Assembly: GCA_032718475.1 (NCBI GenBank)
Contig: JAUCBJ010006685.1
Location: 1 to 64,000, forward strand
DNA: 64,000 nucleotides
Direction of reading: 5' to 3'
Source: Nemertoderma westbladi
Taxonomy: Eukaryota; Xenacoelomorpha; Nemertodermatida; Nemertodermatidae
Both the position numbers and the translations under genes were made by a program. Under the pieces are notes generated by a model. It was given only the letters and a program-made list of their open reading frames with translations. It ran no database searches and was not told the DNA's origin. Below, in pieces: positions 21,082 to 33,375 of the stretch (position 1 is its first letter; each line of letters starts with the position of its first letter).

Positions 21082-21661
21082 GTAACCTGCCCCTTTCCCT
21101 CAATTAGTTAAATGATCGTTTATTGTTTTGGTTAGAAAATCCCGTCTCTGTAACCTGCTCCTTTCCCTCAATTAGTTAAATGATCGTTTATTGTTTTGGT
21201 TAGAAAATCCCGTCTCTGTAACCTGCTCCTTTCCCTGATTTGGTAAAGTGACTGTTTATTGTTTTGGTTAGAAAATCCCGCCTCTGTAACCTGCTCCTTT
21301 CCCTCAATTAGTTTAAGTGATCGTTTATTGTTCTGGTTAGGAAATCCCGCCTCTGTAACCTGCTCCTTTCCCTCAATTGGTAATTTTATCGTTTATTGTT
21401 TTGGTTAGAAAATCCCGCCTCTGTAATCTGCTCCTTTCTCTCAATTGGTAATGTTATCGTTTATTGTTTTGGTTAGAAAATCCCGTCTCTGTAACCTGCT
21501 CCTTTCCCTCAATTAGTTAAATGATCGTTTATTGTTTTGGTTAGAAAATCCCGTCTCTGTAACCTGCTCCTTTCCCTGATTTGGTAAAGTGACTGTTTAT
21601 TGTTTTGGTTAGAAAACTCGGCCTTAACCTGCTCCTTTCCATCAATTGGTAATTGTTTTTG
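21082..21661. repeat. ~68-bp tandem repeat (about 9 units)
   Basis: Units of 66-69 bp containing GTAACCTGCTCCTTTCCCTC, then AATTAGTTAAATGATCG, then TTTATTGTTTTGGTTAGAAA. Single diverged units occur elsewhere: inverted at about 17579-17635, and direct but rearranged at about 25229-25298. The unit is therefore dispersed as well as tandem. Confidence 0.9.
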
Positions 21662-22734
21662 GCTATAAAATGAGTGTTTTGCTACGTCATGTGGTAATCG
21701 ATTATCGACAACAACCACAAACTATTAAATATAGAGTCTTTTTACCACAGGCGCATATGGAAATCTATCTCATAGTCTATAAATCATGGAATCATGGAAT
21801 GTTTTGGCACAGGCATAGTGAAATCAACTGTCTGACAGTCCAAAAATCAGCAGTCTGACAGTTTGAAGAAATACATACATAAAAAGTGACAATAAAAGTC
21901 ATTAAATGGACAACAAAAGTCATTATGCATAATTCGTAAAAAAAAGTGACAAAAAAAGTCAAATAAATTGACATAAAAAATCACTGCCTTTTTTTTGTAA
22001 GGCCATCTTAATTCGCCCCTTATCTATTTTAATGCAGACGAAGCTTTAGTTTAGCAATTTTTGTACATTTTGCAATTACTGTATATTGCAATATAAGAAT
22101 TTTGTCGCAAAATTGAAACAATTATAGATTTTGTCTCCATAATGACTTTGTCTAAATAGGCATTTTCACCCCCCCCCCCCCCCCCCCTTAACAGTGGAAT
22201 TAAATATACTGTAATATAACAGTAGATTACTAACGTCACTCAATATACTACACAAAATATATATGTAATAAATGCAATATTAATAAATCTGCAATGGGTG
22301 GGTCTCCATATTCTACTACTGAGCCGTAAGAGCGAACCAAATAAAACTTAATAAATAATTGACGAGGTACCTAACTAATAAACACACACTTACAACTAAG
22401 CCTAACATTCCAACGTTGCATGTTGTATTCCATAATGCCATAGATGAGTGGATTTTGTAAATTTAATTATTGATTATTTATTAAGCGCGCGAACTGCAAC
22501 TGCTGGGATAAATTCTAATTATAAACTCATTGTACTCAATGTGTATGTACTGAAGTATAGTGTTCAGCTCTGGTTAACAGAAACCATGAATGGATATGGA
22601 TGGATGAATTCTTGGAAGGAAAGATATAGTTTAAGAAAGCCTCATTACTTTATTTTTAAAATTTATTATAGGTAGGGGAGAATGAATGGTTTCATATTAT
22701 TATAACTTTTGTTGGGCACAGCTTAAAGTCGCCA
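21662..22734. other. AT-rich non-coding stretch
   Basis: Contains direct near-repeats of AAAAGTGACAATAAAAGTC-like words at about 21875-21985, a CTGTCTGACAG inverted repeat near 21830, and a 19-base poly-C run at 22169-22187. ORFs are short with no recognised domain. Confidence 0.5.
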
Positions 22735-22874
22735 ATGACCTCCAGATGGGATCGAACTGGTGACCGGGTTGGTTTCCAGGTCTACCTTTTACCTGAGCCG
22801 CTACCTGAATGGTTAGAGTGTCAGACTACCAACCCGAGGGTCACCAGTTCGATCCCACCTGGACGTCATAGCCG
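22735..22874. repeat. Pair of inverted tRNA-derived SINE-like heads
   Basis: On the plus strand a box A-like TGGTTAGAGTG (22810-22820) is followed 36 nt later by a box B-like AGTTCGATCCC (22846-22856), the spacing of an RNA polymerase III internal promoter. The reverse complement of a similar box B lies at 22748-22758, and about 40 bp around it (22738-22778) can pair with 22828-22868. I see no complete cloverleaf, so this is a SINE head or tRNA-derived repeat, not a functional tRNA gene. Confidence 0.5.
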
Positions 22875-22893
22875 TTATTACTTACGTACATTA

Positions 22894-24318
22894 CTACTAG
22901 GATCGGCATGCTGCATTGCAGCTGCATTTTTAAGAATGCTGTGCCGGCTTGTCAACAAAGTTGCACCGCCACAACTCCCTATCACCTATGACATTTGCTA
23001 GATCATCCGCATCTTTAAGGCCAGTGTCCTTTAAGATGCGTCTCAAGAAAGTCATGGGCTGTCCACCATGCTTATTCACTCCATGAGGCTGCCAAAGTAC
23101 AAGATTATGCACTGGCTGGTCCTCACGGCGAAAGCAATGTCCTGCAAAGCGGAGGCGATTTTGTTCTAGTGTCAAGCTTGGGGGAACCAATGAGACACCT
23201 CCAATGTTATATAGTGTCTGGTTGGAGATGTGTGCATTGTACTTGACACAATGTACCCGGCGTAGCATTCTTGTGAATGTGCCATCCAGAGATTTGGTGT
23301 CCTCAGCAGTTAGAGCCCAGCATGGACTCCCGTAGAGGAGTACTGGAACTACTGCTGCTCTAAATAATCGGACCTTAAGTTTCCGATTAATTCTAGGTGA
23401 CTTCCAAATCCTGGAAAGCCTATTCAAGGCTGCCCATGCCTTTCCCTTACGTATTCGAAGGTCCTCACCTGACTTCCGGATCCATGATCCCAGGTAACAG
23501 AAGTCGTCCACATGCTCAAGCATACCATCCTTTGAGCTTATGCTCATCCGATCAGAGACTTGCTGAGGACTTTCAAAGTTAACTGTCAGAATTTTGGTCT
23601 TTCTGGAGTTAATAAAAAGACCAACACTAGAAGCAGCATGTTCTAATGAGGTGAGGAGCCGTTGGGCTCCCTCTAGTGATTCTGAGAGTACTCCTAAGTC
23701 ATCAGCAAAGTCTAAATCAGTTAGGTACTTGGCAGGATTTCCTCGACTTCTGGAGCCAGTAGGTGGAGTTATCATCACCCCATCATCATTATGATGATCT
23801 AAGGACATGCGTAGAACATAGTCAACCACAATTATGAACAAGAAGGGTGCAAGTGTGTCTCCCTGGAGGACGCCCCATAACACTTCAAATGGTTCTGTGT
23901 CACCGTCAACAGTAGACACAAATGTTGTCGAACCATCGTATACTGATCTGATTGCTGCAATAATTTCATCACGAATCCCATATAATGAAAGTATGCTGAA
24001 CATACGTGAGCGAGAGACTGAATCAAAGGCCTTGAAGAAGTCAACAAATATAACAGCCATATAGAAGATGCCTGTCTTTCTTTTTTGATAACTCTTCAAT
24101 TATCCTTCTAAGTGCCAAAATGGGCTCCATGGTCCCACGACCTTTACGGAACCCATTCTGATTTCCACGGAGCAGTCTCTCAATGGGATCCCTGATGCGA
24201 TTTAAAGGAATTCTATTGTATAGCTTTGCAGCAATCGAGATCAATGAGATTCCCCGAAAAGAACCATAGAGTGTTAGGTTGCCTTCTTGGGAACTGGCAC
24301 CAACTTATTTGTTACCAT
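22894..24318 (-). mobile_element. LINE copy A (APE-type non-LTR family), 5'-truncated
   Basis: The 3' end on the minus strand carries a short (TAG)n tail at the left edge. Direct repeats CGTACATTA at 22885-22893 and 24319-24327 look like a 9-bp target duplication. The sequence is about 97% similar by eye to copy B (33376-35590) until about 24311. A 7-bp insertion near 24061-24067 relative to copy B shifts the RT frame, so this copy is dead. Its right edge is about 270 bp from the Ig exon. Confidence 0.85.
22930..24312 (-). pseudogene. LINE copy A reverse transcriptase fragment
   Basis: The frame encodes RT from the RGNQNGFRKGRGTMEPILA region onward, then VIFVDFFKAFDSVSR (motif A), GVLQGDTLAPFLF (motif B), DLDFADDLGVL (catalytic motif C) and the long C-terminal domain, ending at 22930. 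It is broken once near 24064, leaving a 389-codon downstream ORF. The endonuclease half is missing through 5' truncation. The motifs place it among APE-bearing LINEs; I do not assign the clade. Confidence 0.85.
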
Positions 24319-24587
24319 CGTACATTAACCTCAGTCCGACTGTTCTTATTAGAGTCTGCTGGTTGAAACAACCACCAGACGACCTAATTCTAACTACTTA
24401 TAATTATTTGAGTTATTTGAAGGCCCTATCGAATACACATGTTTCCAATTGTCGTTTGCATGAGTCCATATTTGAGCAAAGTCCTTAAACTGAGTGGGAG
24501 GCAGTTAATTACGACCCACAAAAACTCATAGATATAGTCATTTTGTGCCATTATTAATTCTTAAATAATTATTGTAATACCTTACAG

Positions 24588-24867
24588 GTTGTGTTGCGGA
24601 TTCAACAAGGCCCTCAGGTTGTTATAACCCCCCACAGACGAGCCGCTGCCATAGGTGCATACGTAGAGTTCCGTTGCCTAGCGCCAGGGTCACCGACCCC
24701 TAGGGTCTCCTGGTCCAGGATCGCCGGCCCCCTTCCGCCCGGGGCTGTTGCTACGGGCAACCTGCTCCGTATTGCCGCGGCAACCAGAGACCACTCTGGT
24801 ACCTATGTTTGTCGTGCCTGGAGGACAGCGGGTTCACAGGAAGATACTGCCATTCTATTGGTCGGAT
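24588..24867 (+). CDS. HSPG2: Host exon encoding one Ig (I-set) domain, perlecan-like
   Basis: The exon follows a good acceptor (ATACCTTACAG ending 24587) and ends at a GTGAGT donor at 24868. It encodes 93 residues plus one base. The Ig fold is clear: Cys30 in VEFRC, Trp42 in RVSWSR, the proline-rich turn GPLPPGAV, LRI at 60-62, and D-x-G-x-Y-x-C ending at Cys75. This wording is typical of the Ig repeats in perlecan domain IV, an extracellular basement-membrane proteoglycan core. The next exon is a laminin-G exon in matching phase, the order seen at the perlecan domain IV/V junction. Codon use is GC-rich in AT-rich surroundings, as expected of a selected exon. The incoming phase appears to be 0. 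No other Ig exon was found upstream in this window. Confidence 0.75.
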
Positions 24868-25614
24868 GTGAGTTTCTTCTAGAATAATAATTATTTTCGA
24901 TTTGATCCCCAGATTAGTTCCTGTCCCAGGGTGACACCTTTCCTATTAACTTAATAAACACATCGGAAACACTTCTTGCCAACACCTTATTGTTAATATT
25001 GCACAGGGCCCTAATAACACATTCCTTCCAGACTTTTACAGATCATCATTGTCTTTCTTATTAATGTCATCCTATGTATATTGTATAGGACATATAACTC
25101 CCATACATCTTATACATATAGCAGATAACACCAATGATTGTTCATCACAATACAAATTATACCATCCTTCCATCGTGACACAGTTCTAAGCCATTCTCCC
25201 GGAGCAACCTTCGCCCTCAAAACAACCTATTTTATTGTTTTGGTTAGAAAATTCGTCTCTGTAAACTATCGTGTGTGTAACCTGCTCCTGTCCCCCAATC
25301 GGGCGAAAGTTGGACGCGGGCGAAGATTTGCCACAGGCGAAGTTTGGACGCAGGCGAAGATTGCACCCAACCCTTCGATTGTACCAATTTTCAATAACAC
25401 CTTTTATCACCTGTTTTCGCTCCTTTTACAAATTTTGACCGACATAATAAACAAACTGAAATCCTCTCAAATAGTATATAACGCCTTTAAGTTGTTAATA
25501 TTTTTAAATATAATATTGTTTTCAATAATTTTCTTTATATTTTTCTATTTGAAAGTTATTTATTTTCATGCAATAATTTATCTCATTGTATTTACTTATA
25601 TTTACATTCCGTAG
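24868..25614 (+). other. Intron between the Ig and laminin-G exons
   Basis: 747 bp from the GTGAGT donor to the CATTCCGTAG acceptor, phase 1 on both sides (T + CT makes a Ser codon). It contains a rearranged unit of the ~68-bp repeat at about 25229-25298 and, at 25300-25365, a short stretch with repeated GGCGAAG(A/T)TT words. Confidence 0.7.
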
Positions 25615-25909
25615 CTTACGTTCCTTTTTTCAAACAAACACCTCGATCCTTCCTCGCTGTGCTCGTTCCCGAATCGACTTACACCGACTTCTATATTCGA
25701 CTTTCTATTCAACCAATGGAACGCGAAGGTTTAATCCTATTCTCTACTGGTCCCTCTTTGAGTTTGGCCGCTGACATGATGGCTTTGTGTCTAATAAACG
25801 GATTCGTTGTGTTTAACATCGACCTCGGGTTCACGCCGTACACCTTACGGAGTAACAAAGCGGTGCGAATCAGCCAATGGCAGACCATTACATTACAACG
25901 GAGTGGAAG
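25615..25909 (+). CDS. HSPG2: Host exon encoding the first half of a laminin-G domain, perlecan-like
   Basis: A 295-bp exon from acceptor CCGTAG (ending 25614) to donor GTTAGT (25910); phase 1 in, phase 2 out. It encodes a laminin-G beta-sandwich start: PRSFLAVLVPES, then FYIRLSIQPMEREGLILFSTG, then ALCLINGFVVFNIDLGF, then AVRISQWQTITLQRSGR. This corresponds to strands up to the 'W-H-x-V-x-x-x-R' region of LG domains. Following an Ig exon, it fits LG1 of perlecan domain V, which binds dystroglycan and integrins outside the cell. The second half of the domain should lie on the next exon, which I did not find before 64000. Agrin-like or other LG proteins are less likely given the Ig partner. 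Confidence 0.75.
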
Positions 25910-26458
25910 GTTAGTTTGGTATCAGCGGCCCTATAATATGATTAAAAACAATAATAAACTAACAAACAAACATTTACACCACCAATCACAGTCAGCAGAC
26001 ACAGTCACAGACTGACAATCGCGGTCAGTCATATAACTCCCAATTAATCAGCAGTATCGAGACCAGAGGGTCTTACAGCGATCGTTACAGGATGAATATC
26101 AATGGCTCGACAAAACAATAAAATATTAATAAAACAATATCAAATGAAATGTAAAATATTGGGTTTAGCGCAATTGTTTGTGCAATGTAATTGGACAACA
26201 TTTCTGATTTTTTTATTTTAACATTTAAAATATATAAGATAAATGTCCGTTAGACACACTGGTAGTTATAGCTAAAATAGTATTTATACACCATTATATA
26301 CCCCAACCATACTAGACAGCTATTTTTGCACAATAGAAATATATTTAACAAATATAATGAAAAGAACATTTACTGAATAATATACTTTGTACAGAATATA
26401 TATAGTCTAAAAAACGAGCGATGTGGATTGCAACCTGTGGTAATTTTTAAATGTAAAA
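25910..26458 (+). other. Start of the following intron
   Basis: AT-rich sequence after the laminin-G exon donor, without domains or RNA genes. It leads directly into the 51-bp minisatellite, which would be intronic if the gene continues downstream. Confidence 0.5.
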
Positions 26459-29400
26459 CCCTCCGTAGAAACCTACGAGAATGGAAAGGAACACTTTGCA
26501 GTGTTTGTTTCCACGGTAGAAACCTACAAGAATGGAAAGGAACACTTTGCAGTGTTTGTTTCCACGGTAGAAACCTACGAGAATGGAAAGGAACACTTTG
26601 CAGTGTTTGTTTCCACGGTAGAAACCTACGAGAATGGAAAGGAACACTTTGCAGTGTTTGTTTCCACGGTAGAAACCTACGAGAATGGAAAGGAACACTT
26701 TGCAGTGTTCGTTTCCACGGTAGAAACCTACAAGAATGGAAAGGAACACTTTGCAGTGTTCGTTTCCACGGTAGAAACCTACAAGAATGGAAAGGAACAC
26801 TTTGCAGTGTTAATTTCCACGGTAGAAACCTACGAGAATGGAAAGGAACACTTTGCAGTGTTAATTTCCACGGTAGAAACCTACGAGAATGGAAAGGAAC
26901 ACTTTGCAGTGTTAATTTCCACGGTAGAAACCTACGAGAATGGAAAGGAACACTTTGCAGTGTTAATTTCCACGGTAGAAACTTACAAGAATGGAAAGGA
27001 ACACTTTGCAGTGTTAATTTCCACGGTAGAAACCTACGAGAATGGAAAGGAACATTTTGCAGAGTTAATTTCCACGGTAGAAACCTACGAGAATGGAAAG
27101 GAACACTTTGCAGTGTTAATTTCCACGGTAGAAACCTACGAGAATGGAAAGGAACACTTTGCAGTGTTAATTTCCACGGTAGAAACCTACGAGAATGGAA
27201 AGGAACACTTTGCAGCGTTCGTTTCCACGGTAGAAACCTACGAGAATGGAAAGGAACATTTTGCAGTGTTAATTTCCACGGTAGAAACCTACGAGAATGG
27301 AAAGGAACACTTTGCAGCGTTCCTTTCCATGGTAGAAACCTACAAGAATGGAAAGGAACACTTTGCAGTGTTCGTTTCCACGGTAGAAACCTACGAGAAT
27401 GGAAGGGAACATTTTGCAGTGCTCCTTTCCACGGTAGAAACCTACGAGAATGGAAAGGAACACTTTGCAGTGTTCGTTTCCACAGTAGAAACCTACGAGA
27501 ATGGAAAGGAACACTTTGCAGTGTTAATTTCCATGGTAGAAACCTACGAGAATGGAAAGGAACACTTTGCAGTGTTAATTTCCACGGTAGAAACCTACCA
27601 GAATGGAAAGGAACACTTTGCAGTGTTAATTTCCACGGTAGAAACCTACGAGAATGGAAAGGAACAGTTTGCAGTGTTAATTTCCACGGTAGAAACCTAC
27701 GAGAATGGAAAGGAACACTTTGCAGTGTTCGTTTCCACGGTAGAAACCTATGAGAATAGAAATGGACACTTTGCAGTGTTTGTTTCCACGGTAGAAACCT
27801 ACGAGAATGGAAAGGAACACTTTGCAGTGTTCGTTTCCACGGTAGAAACCTACGAGAATGGAAAGGAACACTTTGCAGTGTTAATTTCCACGGTAGAAAC
27901 CTACGAGAATGGAAAGGAACACTTTGCAGTGTTAGTTTCCACAGTAGAAACCTACGAGAATTGCAGCGTTCCTTTCCATGGTAGAAACCTACGAGAATGG
28001 AAAGGAACATTTTGCAGTGTTAATTTCCACGGTAGAAACCTACAAGAATGGAAAGGAACATTTTGCAGTGTTAATTTCCACGGTAGAAACCTACAAGAAT
28101 GGAAAGGAACACTTTGCAGTGTTCGTTTCCACGGTAGAAACCTACGAGAATGGAAAGGAACATTTTGCAGTGTTAATTTCCATGGTAGAAACCTACGAGA
28201 ATGGAAAGGAACACTTTGCAGTGTTAGTTTCCACAGTAGAAACCTACGAGAATTGCAGCGTTCCTTTCCATGGTAGAAACCTACGAGAATGGAAAGGAAC
28301 ACTTTGCAGTGTTCGTTTCCACAGTAGAAACCTACGAGAATGAAAAGGAACACTTTGCAGCGTTCCTTTCCATGGTAGAAACCTACGAGAATGGAAAGGA
28401 ACATTTTGCAGTGTTAATTTCCACGGTAGAAACCTACGAGAATGGAAAGGAACACTTTGCAGTGTTAATTTCCACGGTAGAAACCTACAAGAATGGAAAG
28501 GAACACTTTGCAGTGTTAATTTCCACGGTAGAAACCTACGAGAATGGAAAGGAACATTTTGCAGTGTTAATTTCCACGGTAGAAACCTACGAGAATGGAA
28601 AGGAACACTTTGCAGTGTTAATTTCCACGGTAGAAACCTACGAGAATGGAAAGGAACATTTTGTAGTGTTAATTTCCACGGTAGAAACCTACGAGAATGG
28701 AAAGGAACACTTTGCAGTGTTCGTTTCCACAGTAGAAACCTACAAGAATGAAAAGGAACACTTTGCAGCGTTCCTGTCCACGGTAGAAACCTACGAGATT
28801 GGAAAGGAACACTTTGCAGCGTTCGTTTCCACGGTAGAAACCTACGAGAATGGAAAGGAACACTTTGCAGCGTTCGTTTCCACGGTAGAAACCTACGAGA
28901 ATGGAAAGGAACATTTTGCAGTGTTCGTTTTCACGATAGAAACCTACGAGAATGGAAAGGAGCACATGGAAAGGAACATTTTGCAGAGTTAATTTCCATG
29001 GTAGAAACCTACGAGAATGGAAAGGAACACTTTGCAGTGTTAATTTCCACGGTAGAAACCTACGAGAATGGAAAGGAACATTTTGCAGAGTTAATTTCCA
29101 TGGTAGAAACCTACGAGAATGGAAAGGAACACTTTGCAGTGTTAATTTCCACGGTAGAAACCTACGAGAATGGAAAGGAACATTTTGCAGTGTTAATTTC
29201 CACGGTAGAAACCTACAAGAATGGAAAGGAACACTTTGCAGTGTTCGTTTCCACGGTAGAAACCTACGAGAATGGAAAGGAACATTTTGCAGTGTTCGTT
29301 TCCACAGTAGAAACCTACGAGAATGGAAAGGAACACTTTGCAGTGTTAATTTCCACGGTAGAAACCTACGAGAATGGAAAGGAACACTTTGCAGTGTTAA

Positions 29401-32400
29401 TTTCCACGGTAGAAACCTACGAGAATGGAAAGGAACATTTTGCAGTGTTAATTTCCACGGTAGAAACCTACGAGAATGGAAAGGAACATTTTGCAGTGTT
29501 CGTTTCCACGGTAGAAACCTACAAGAATGGAAAGGAACACTTTGCAGTGTTCGTTTCCACGGTAGAAACCTACGAGAATGGAAAGGAACATTTTGCAGTG
29601 TTCGTTTCCACAGTAGAAACCTACGAGAATGGAAAGGAACACTTTGCAGTGTTAATTTCCACGGTAGAAACCTACGAGAATGGAAAGGAACACTTTGCAG
29701 TGTTAATTTCCACGGTAGAAACCTACGAGAATGGAAAGGAACATTTTGCAGTGTTAATTTCCACGGTAGAAACCTACGAGAATGGAAAGGAACATTTTGC
29801 AGTGTTTGTTTCCACAGTAGAAACCTACGAGAATGGAAAGGAACACTTTGCAGTGTTAATTTCCACGGTAGAAACCTACGAGAATGGAAAGGAACACTTT
29901 GCAGTGTTCGTTTCCACGGTAGAAACCTACGAGAATGGAAAGGAACATTTTGCAGTGTTAATTTCCACGGTAGAAACCTACAAGAATGGAAAGGAACACT
30001 TTGCAGTGTTCGTTTCCACGGTAGAAACCTACGAGAATGGAAAGGAACATTTTGCAGTGTTCGTTTCCACAGTAGAAACCTACGAGAATGGAAAGGAACA
30101 CTTTGCAGTGTTAATTTCCACGGTAGAAACCTACGAGAATGGAAAGGAACACTTTGCAGTGTTAATTTCCACGGTAGAAACTTACAAGAATGGAAAGGAA
30201 CATTTTGCAGTGTTAATTTCCACGGTAGAAACCTACGAGAATGGAAAGGAACACTTTGCAGTGTTAGTTTCCACAGTAGAAACCTACGAGAATTGCAGCG
30301 TTCCTTTCCATGGTAGAAACCTACGAGAATGGAAAGGAACATTTTGCAGTGTTAATTTCCACGGTAGAAACCTACAAGAATGGAAAGGAACACTTTGCAG
30401 TGTTTGTTTCCACAGTAGAAACCTACGAGAATGGAAAGGAACACTTTGCAGTGTTCGTTTCCACAGTAGAAACCTATGAGAATGAAAAGGAACACTTTGC
30501 AGCGTTCCTTTCCATGGTAGAAACCTACGAGAATGGAAAGGAACATTTTGCAGTGTTAATTTCCACGGTAGAAACCTATGAGAATGAAAAGGAACACTTT
30601 GCAGCGTTCCTTTCCATGGTAGAAACCTACGAGAATGGAAAGGAACATTTTGCAGTGTTAATTTCCACGGTAGAAACCTACGAGAATGGAAAGGAACATT
30701 TTGCAGTGTTTTTTCCACGGTAGAAACCTACAAGAATGGAAAGGAACACTTTGCAGTGTTAATTTCCACGGTAGAAACCTACGAGAATGGAAAGGAACAC
30801 TTTGCAGTGTTAATTTCCACGGTAGAAACCTACGAGAATGGAAAGGAACATTTTGCAGTGTTTTTTCCACGGTAGAAACCTACGAGAATGGAAAGGAACA
30901 CTTTGCAGTGTTAATTTCCACGGTAGAAACTTACAAGAATGGAAAGGAACATTTTGCAGTGTTAATTTCCACGGTAGAAACCTACGAGAATGGAAAGGAA
31001 CACTTTGCAGTGTTAGTTTCCACAGTAGAAACCTACGAGAATTGCAGCGTTCCTTTCCATGGTAGAAACCTACGAGAATGGAAAGGAACATTTTGCAGTG
31101 TTAATTTCCACGGTAGAAACCTACAAGAATGGAAAGGAACACTTTGCAGTGTTTGTTTCCACAGTAGAAACCTACGAGAATGGAAAGGAACACTTTGCAG
31201 CAGTGTTCGTTTCCACAGTAGAAACCTATGAGAATGAAAAGGAACACTTTGCAGCGTTCCTTTCCATGGTAGAAACCTACGAGAATGGAAAGGAACATTT
31301 TGCAGTGTTAATTTCCACGGTAGAAACCTATGAGAATGAAAAGGAACACTTTGCAGCGTTCCTTTCCATGGTAGAAACCTACGAGAATGGAAAGGAACAT
31401 TTTGCAGTGTTAATTTCCACGGTAGAAACCTACGAGAATGGAAAGGAACATTTTGCAGTGTTTTTTCCACGGTAGAAACCTACAAGAATGGAAAGGAACA
31501 CTTTGCAGTGTTAATTTCCACGGTAGAAACCTACGAGAATGGAAAGGAACACTTTGCAGTGTTAATTTCCACGGTAGAAACCTACGAGAATGGAAAGGAA
31601 CATTTTGCAGTGTTTTTTCCACGGTAGAAACCTACGAGAATGGAAAGGAACACTTTGCAGTGTTAATTTCCACGGTAGAAACCTACGAGAATGGAAAGGA
31701 ACATTTTGTAGTGTTAATTTCCACGGTAGAAACCTACGAGAATGGAAAGGAACACTTTGCAGTGTTAATTTCCACGGTAGAAACCTACGAGAATGGAAAG
31801 GAACATTTTGCAGTGTTAATTTCCACGGTAGAAACCTACGAGAATGGAAAGGAACACTTTGCAGTGTTAATTTCCACGGTAGAAACCTACGAGAATGGAA
31901 AGGAACATTTTGTAGTGTTAATTTCCACGGTAGAAACCTACGAGAATGGAAAGGAACACTTTGCAGTGTTCGTTTCCACAGTAGAAACCTACAAGAATGA
32001 AAAGGAACACTTTGCAGCGTTCCTTTCCACGGTAGAAACCTACGAGATTGGAAAGGAACACTTTGCAGCGTTCGTTTCCACGGTAGAAACCTACGAGAAT
32101 GGAAAGGAACACTTTGCAGTGTTCGTTTCCACGGTAGAAACCTACGAGAATGGAAAGGAACATTTTGCAGAGTTAATTTCCATGGTAGAAACCTACGAGA
32201 ATGGAAAGGAACACTTTGCAGTGTTAATTTCCACGGTAGAAACCTACGAGAATGGAAAGGAACATTTTGCAGTGTTAATTTCCACGGTAGAAACCTACGA
32301 GAATGGAAAGGAACACTTTGCAGTGTTCGTTTCCACAGTAGAAACCTACAAGAATGAAAAGGAACACTTTGCAGCGTTCCTTTAGATGGTAGAAACCTAC

Positions 32401-33375
32401 GAGAATGGAAAGGAACATTTTGCAGTGTTCCTTTCCATGGTAGAAACCTACGAGAATGGAAAGGAACACTTCGCAGTGTTCCTTTCCATGGTAGAAACCT
32501 ACGAGATTGGAAAGGAACACTTTGCAGTGTTCATTTCCATGGTAGAAACCTACGAGAATGGAAAGGAAAACTTTGCAGTGTTTGTTTCCATGGTAGAAAC
32601 CTACGAGAATGGAAAGGAACACTTTGCAGTGTTCCTTTCCATGGTAGAAACCTACGAGATTGGAAAGGAACACTTTGCAGTGTTCGTTTCCATGGTAGAA
32701 ACCTATGAGAATGGAAAGGAACATTTTGCAGTGTTCGTTTTCATGATAGAAACCTACGAGAATGGAAAGAAACACTTTGCAGTGTTCGTTTCCACGGTAG
32801 AAACCTACGAGAATGGAAAGGAACACTTTGCTGTATTCCTTTCCATGGTAGAAACCTACGAGATTGGAAAGGAACACTTTGCAGTGTTCCTTTCCATGGT
32901 AGAAACCTACGAGATTGGAAAGGAACACTTTGCAGTGTTCCTTTCCATGGTAGAAACCTACGAGATTGGAAAGGAACACTTTGCAGTGTTCCTTTCCATG
33001 GTAGAAACCTACGAGAATGGAAAGGAACACTTTGCAGTGTTCCTTTCCATGGTAGAAACCTACGAGATTGGAAAGGAACACTTTGCAGTGTTCGTTTCCA
33101 TGGTAGACACCTACGAGAATGGAAAGGAACATTTTGCAGTGTTCGTTTTCACGATAGAAACCTACGAGATTGGAAAGGAACACTTTGCAGTGTTCGTTTC
33201 CACGGTAGAAACCTATGAGAATGGAAAGGAACACTTTGCAGTGTTCGTTTCCACAGTAGAAACCTACGAGAATGAAAAGGAAAAGGAACACTTTGCAGCG
33301 TTCCTTTCCATGGTAGAAACCTACGAGAATGGAAAGGAACACTTTACAGCGTTCGTTTCCATGGTAGAAACCTAC
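26459..33375. repeat. 51-bp hairpin minisatellite, main block (about 135 units)
   Basis: The unit is GGTAGAAACCTACGAGA followed by ATGGAAAGGAACACTTTGCA and GTGTTNNTTTCCAN. In the most symmetric units (for example 32609-32642) ATGGAAAGGAACACT and AGTGTTCCTTTCCAT form perfect 15-bp arms around a TTGC loop; other units carry CG, AA or CA in place of CC. GTAG-AAAC-CTAC forms a second small stem. Frames stay open on both strands for more than 500 codons because 51 = 3 x 17. A ~750-bp block at about 30280-31030 is repeated at about 31030-31790, with one extra CAG at 31199-31201. Units of 49 bp (TGTTTTTTCCAC) and 57 bp (AAAGGAAAAGG) also occur. Confidence 0.95.

Noticed and set aside
22796-22874. 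Functional tRNA gene
   Set aside because: Box A and box B are present but I cannot pair a full acceptor stem or cloverleaf; a SINE head fits better.
25138-25614. 158-codon ORF before the laminin-G exon
   Set aside because: Composition is that of AT-rich intron, it spans the splice acceptor, and it has no domain.
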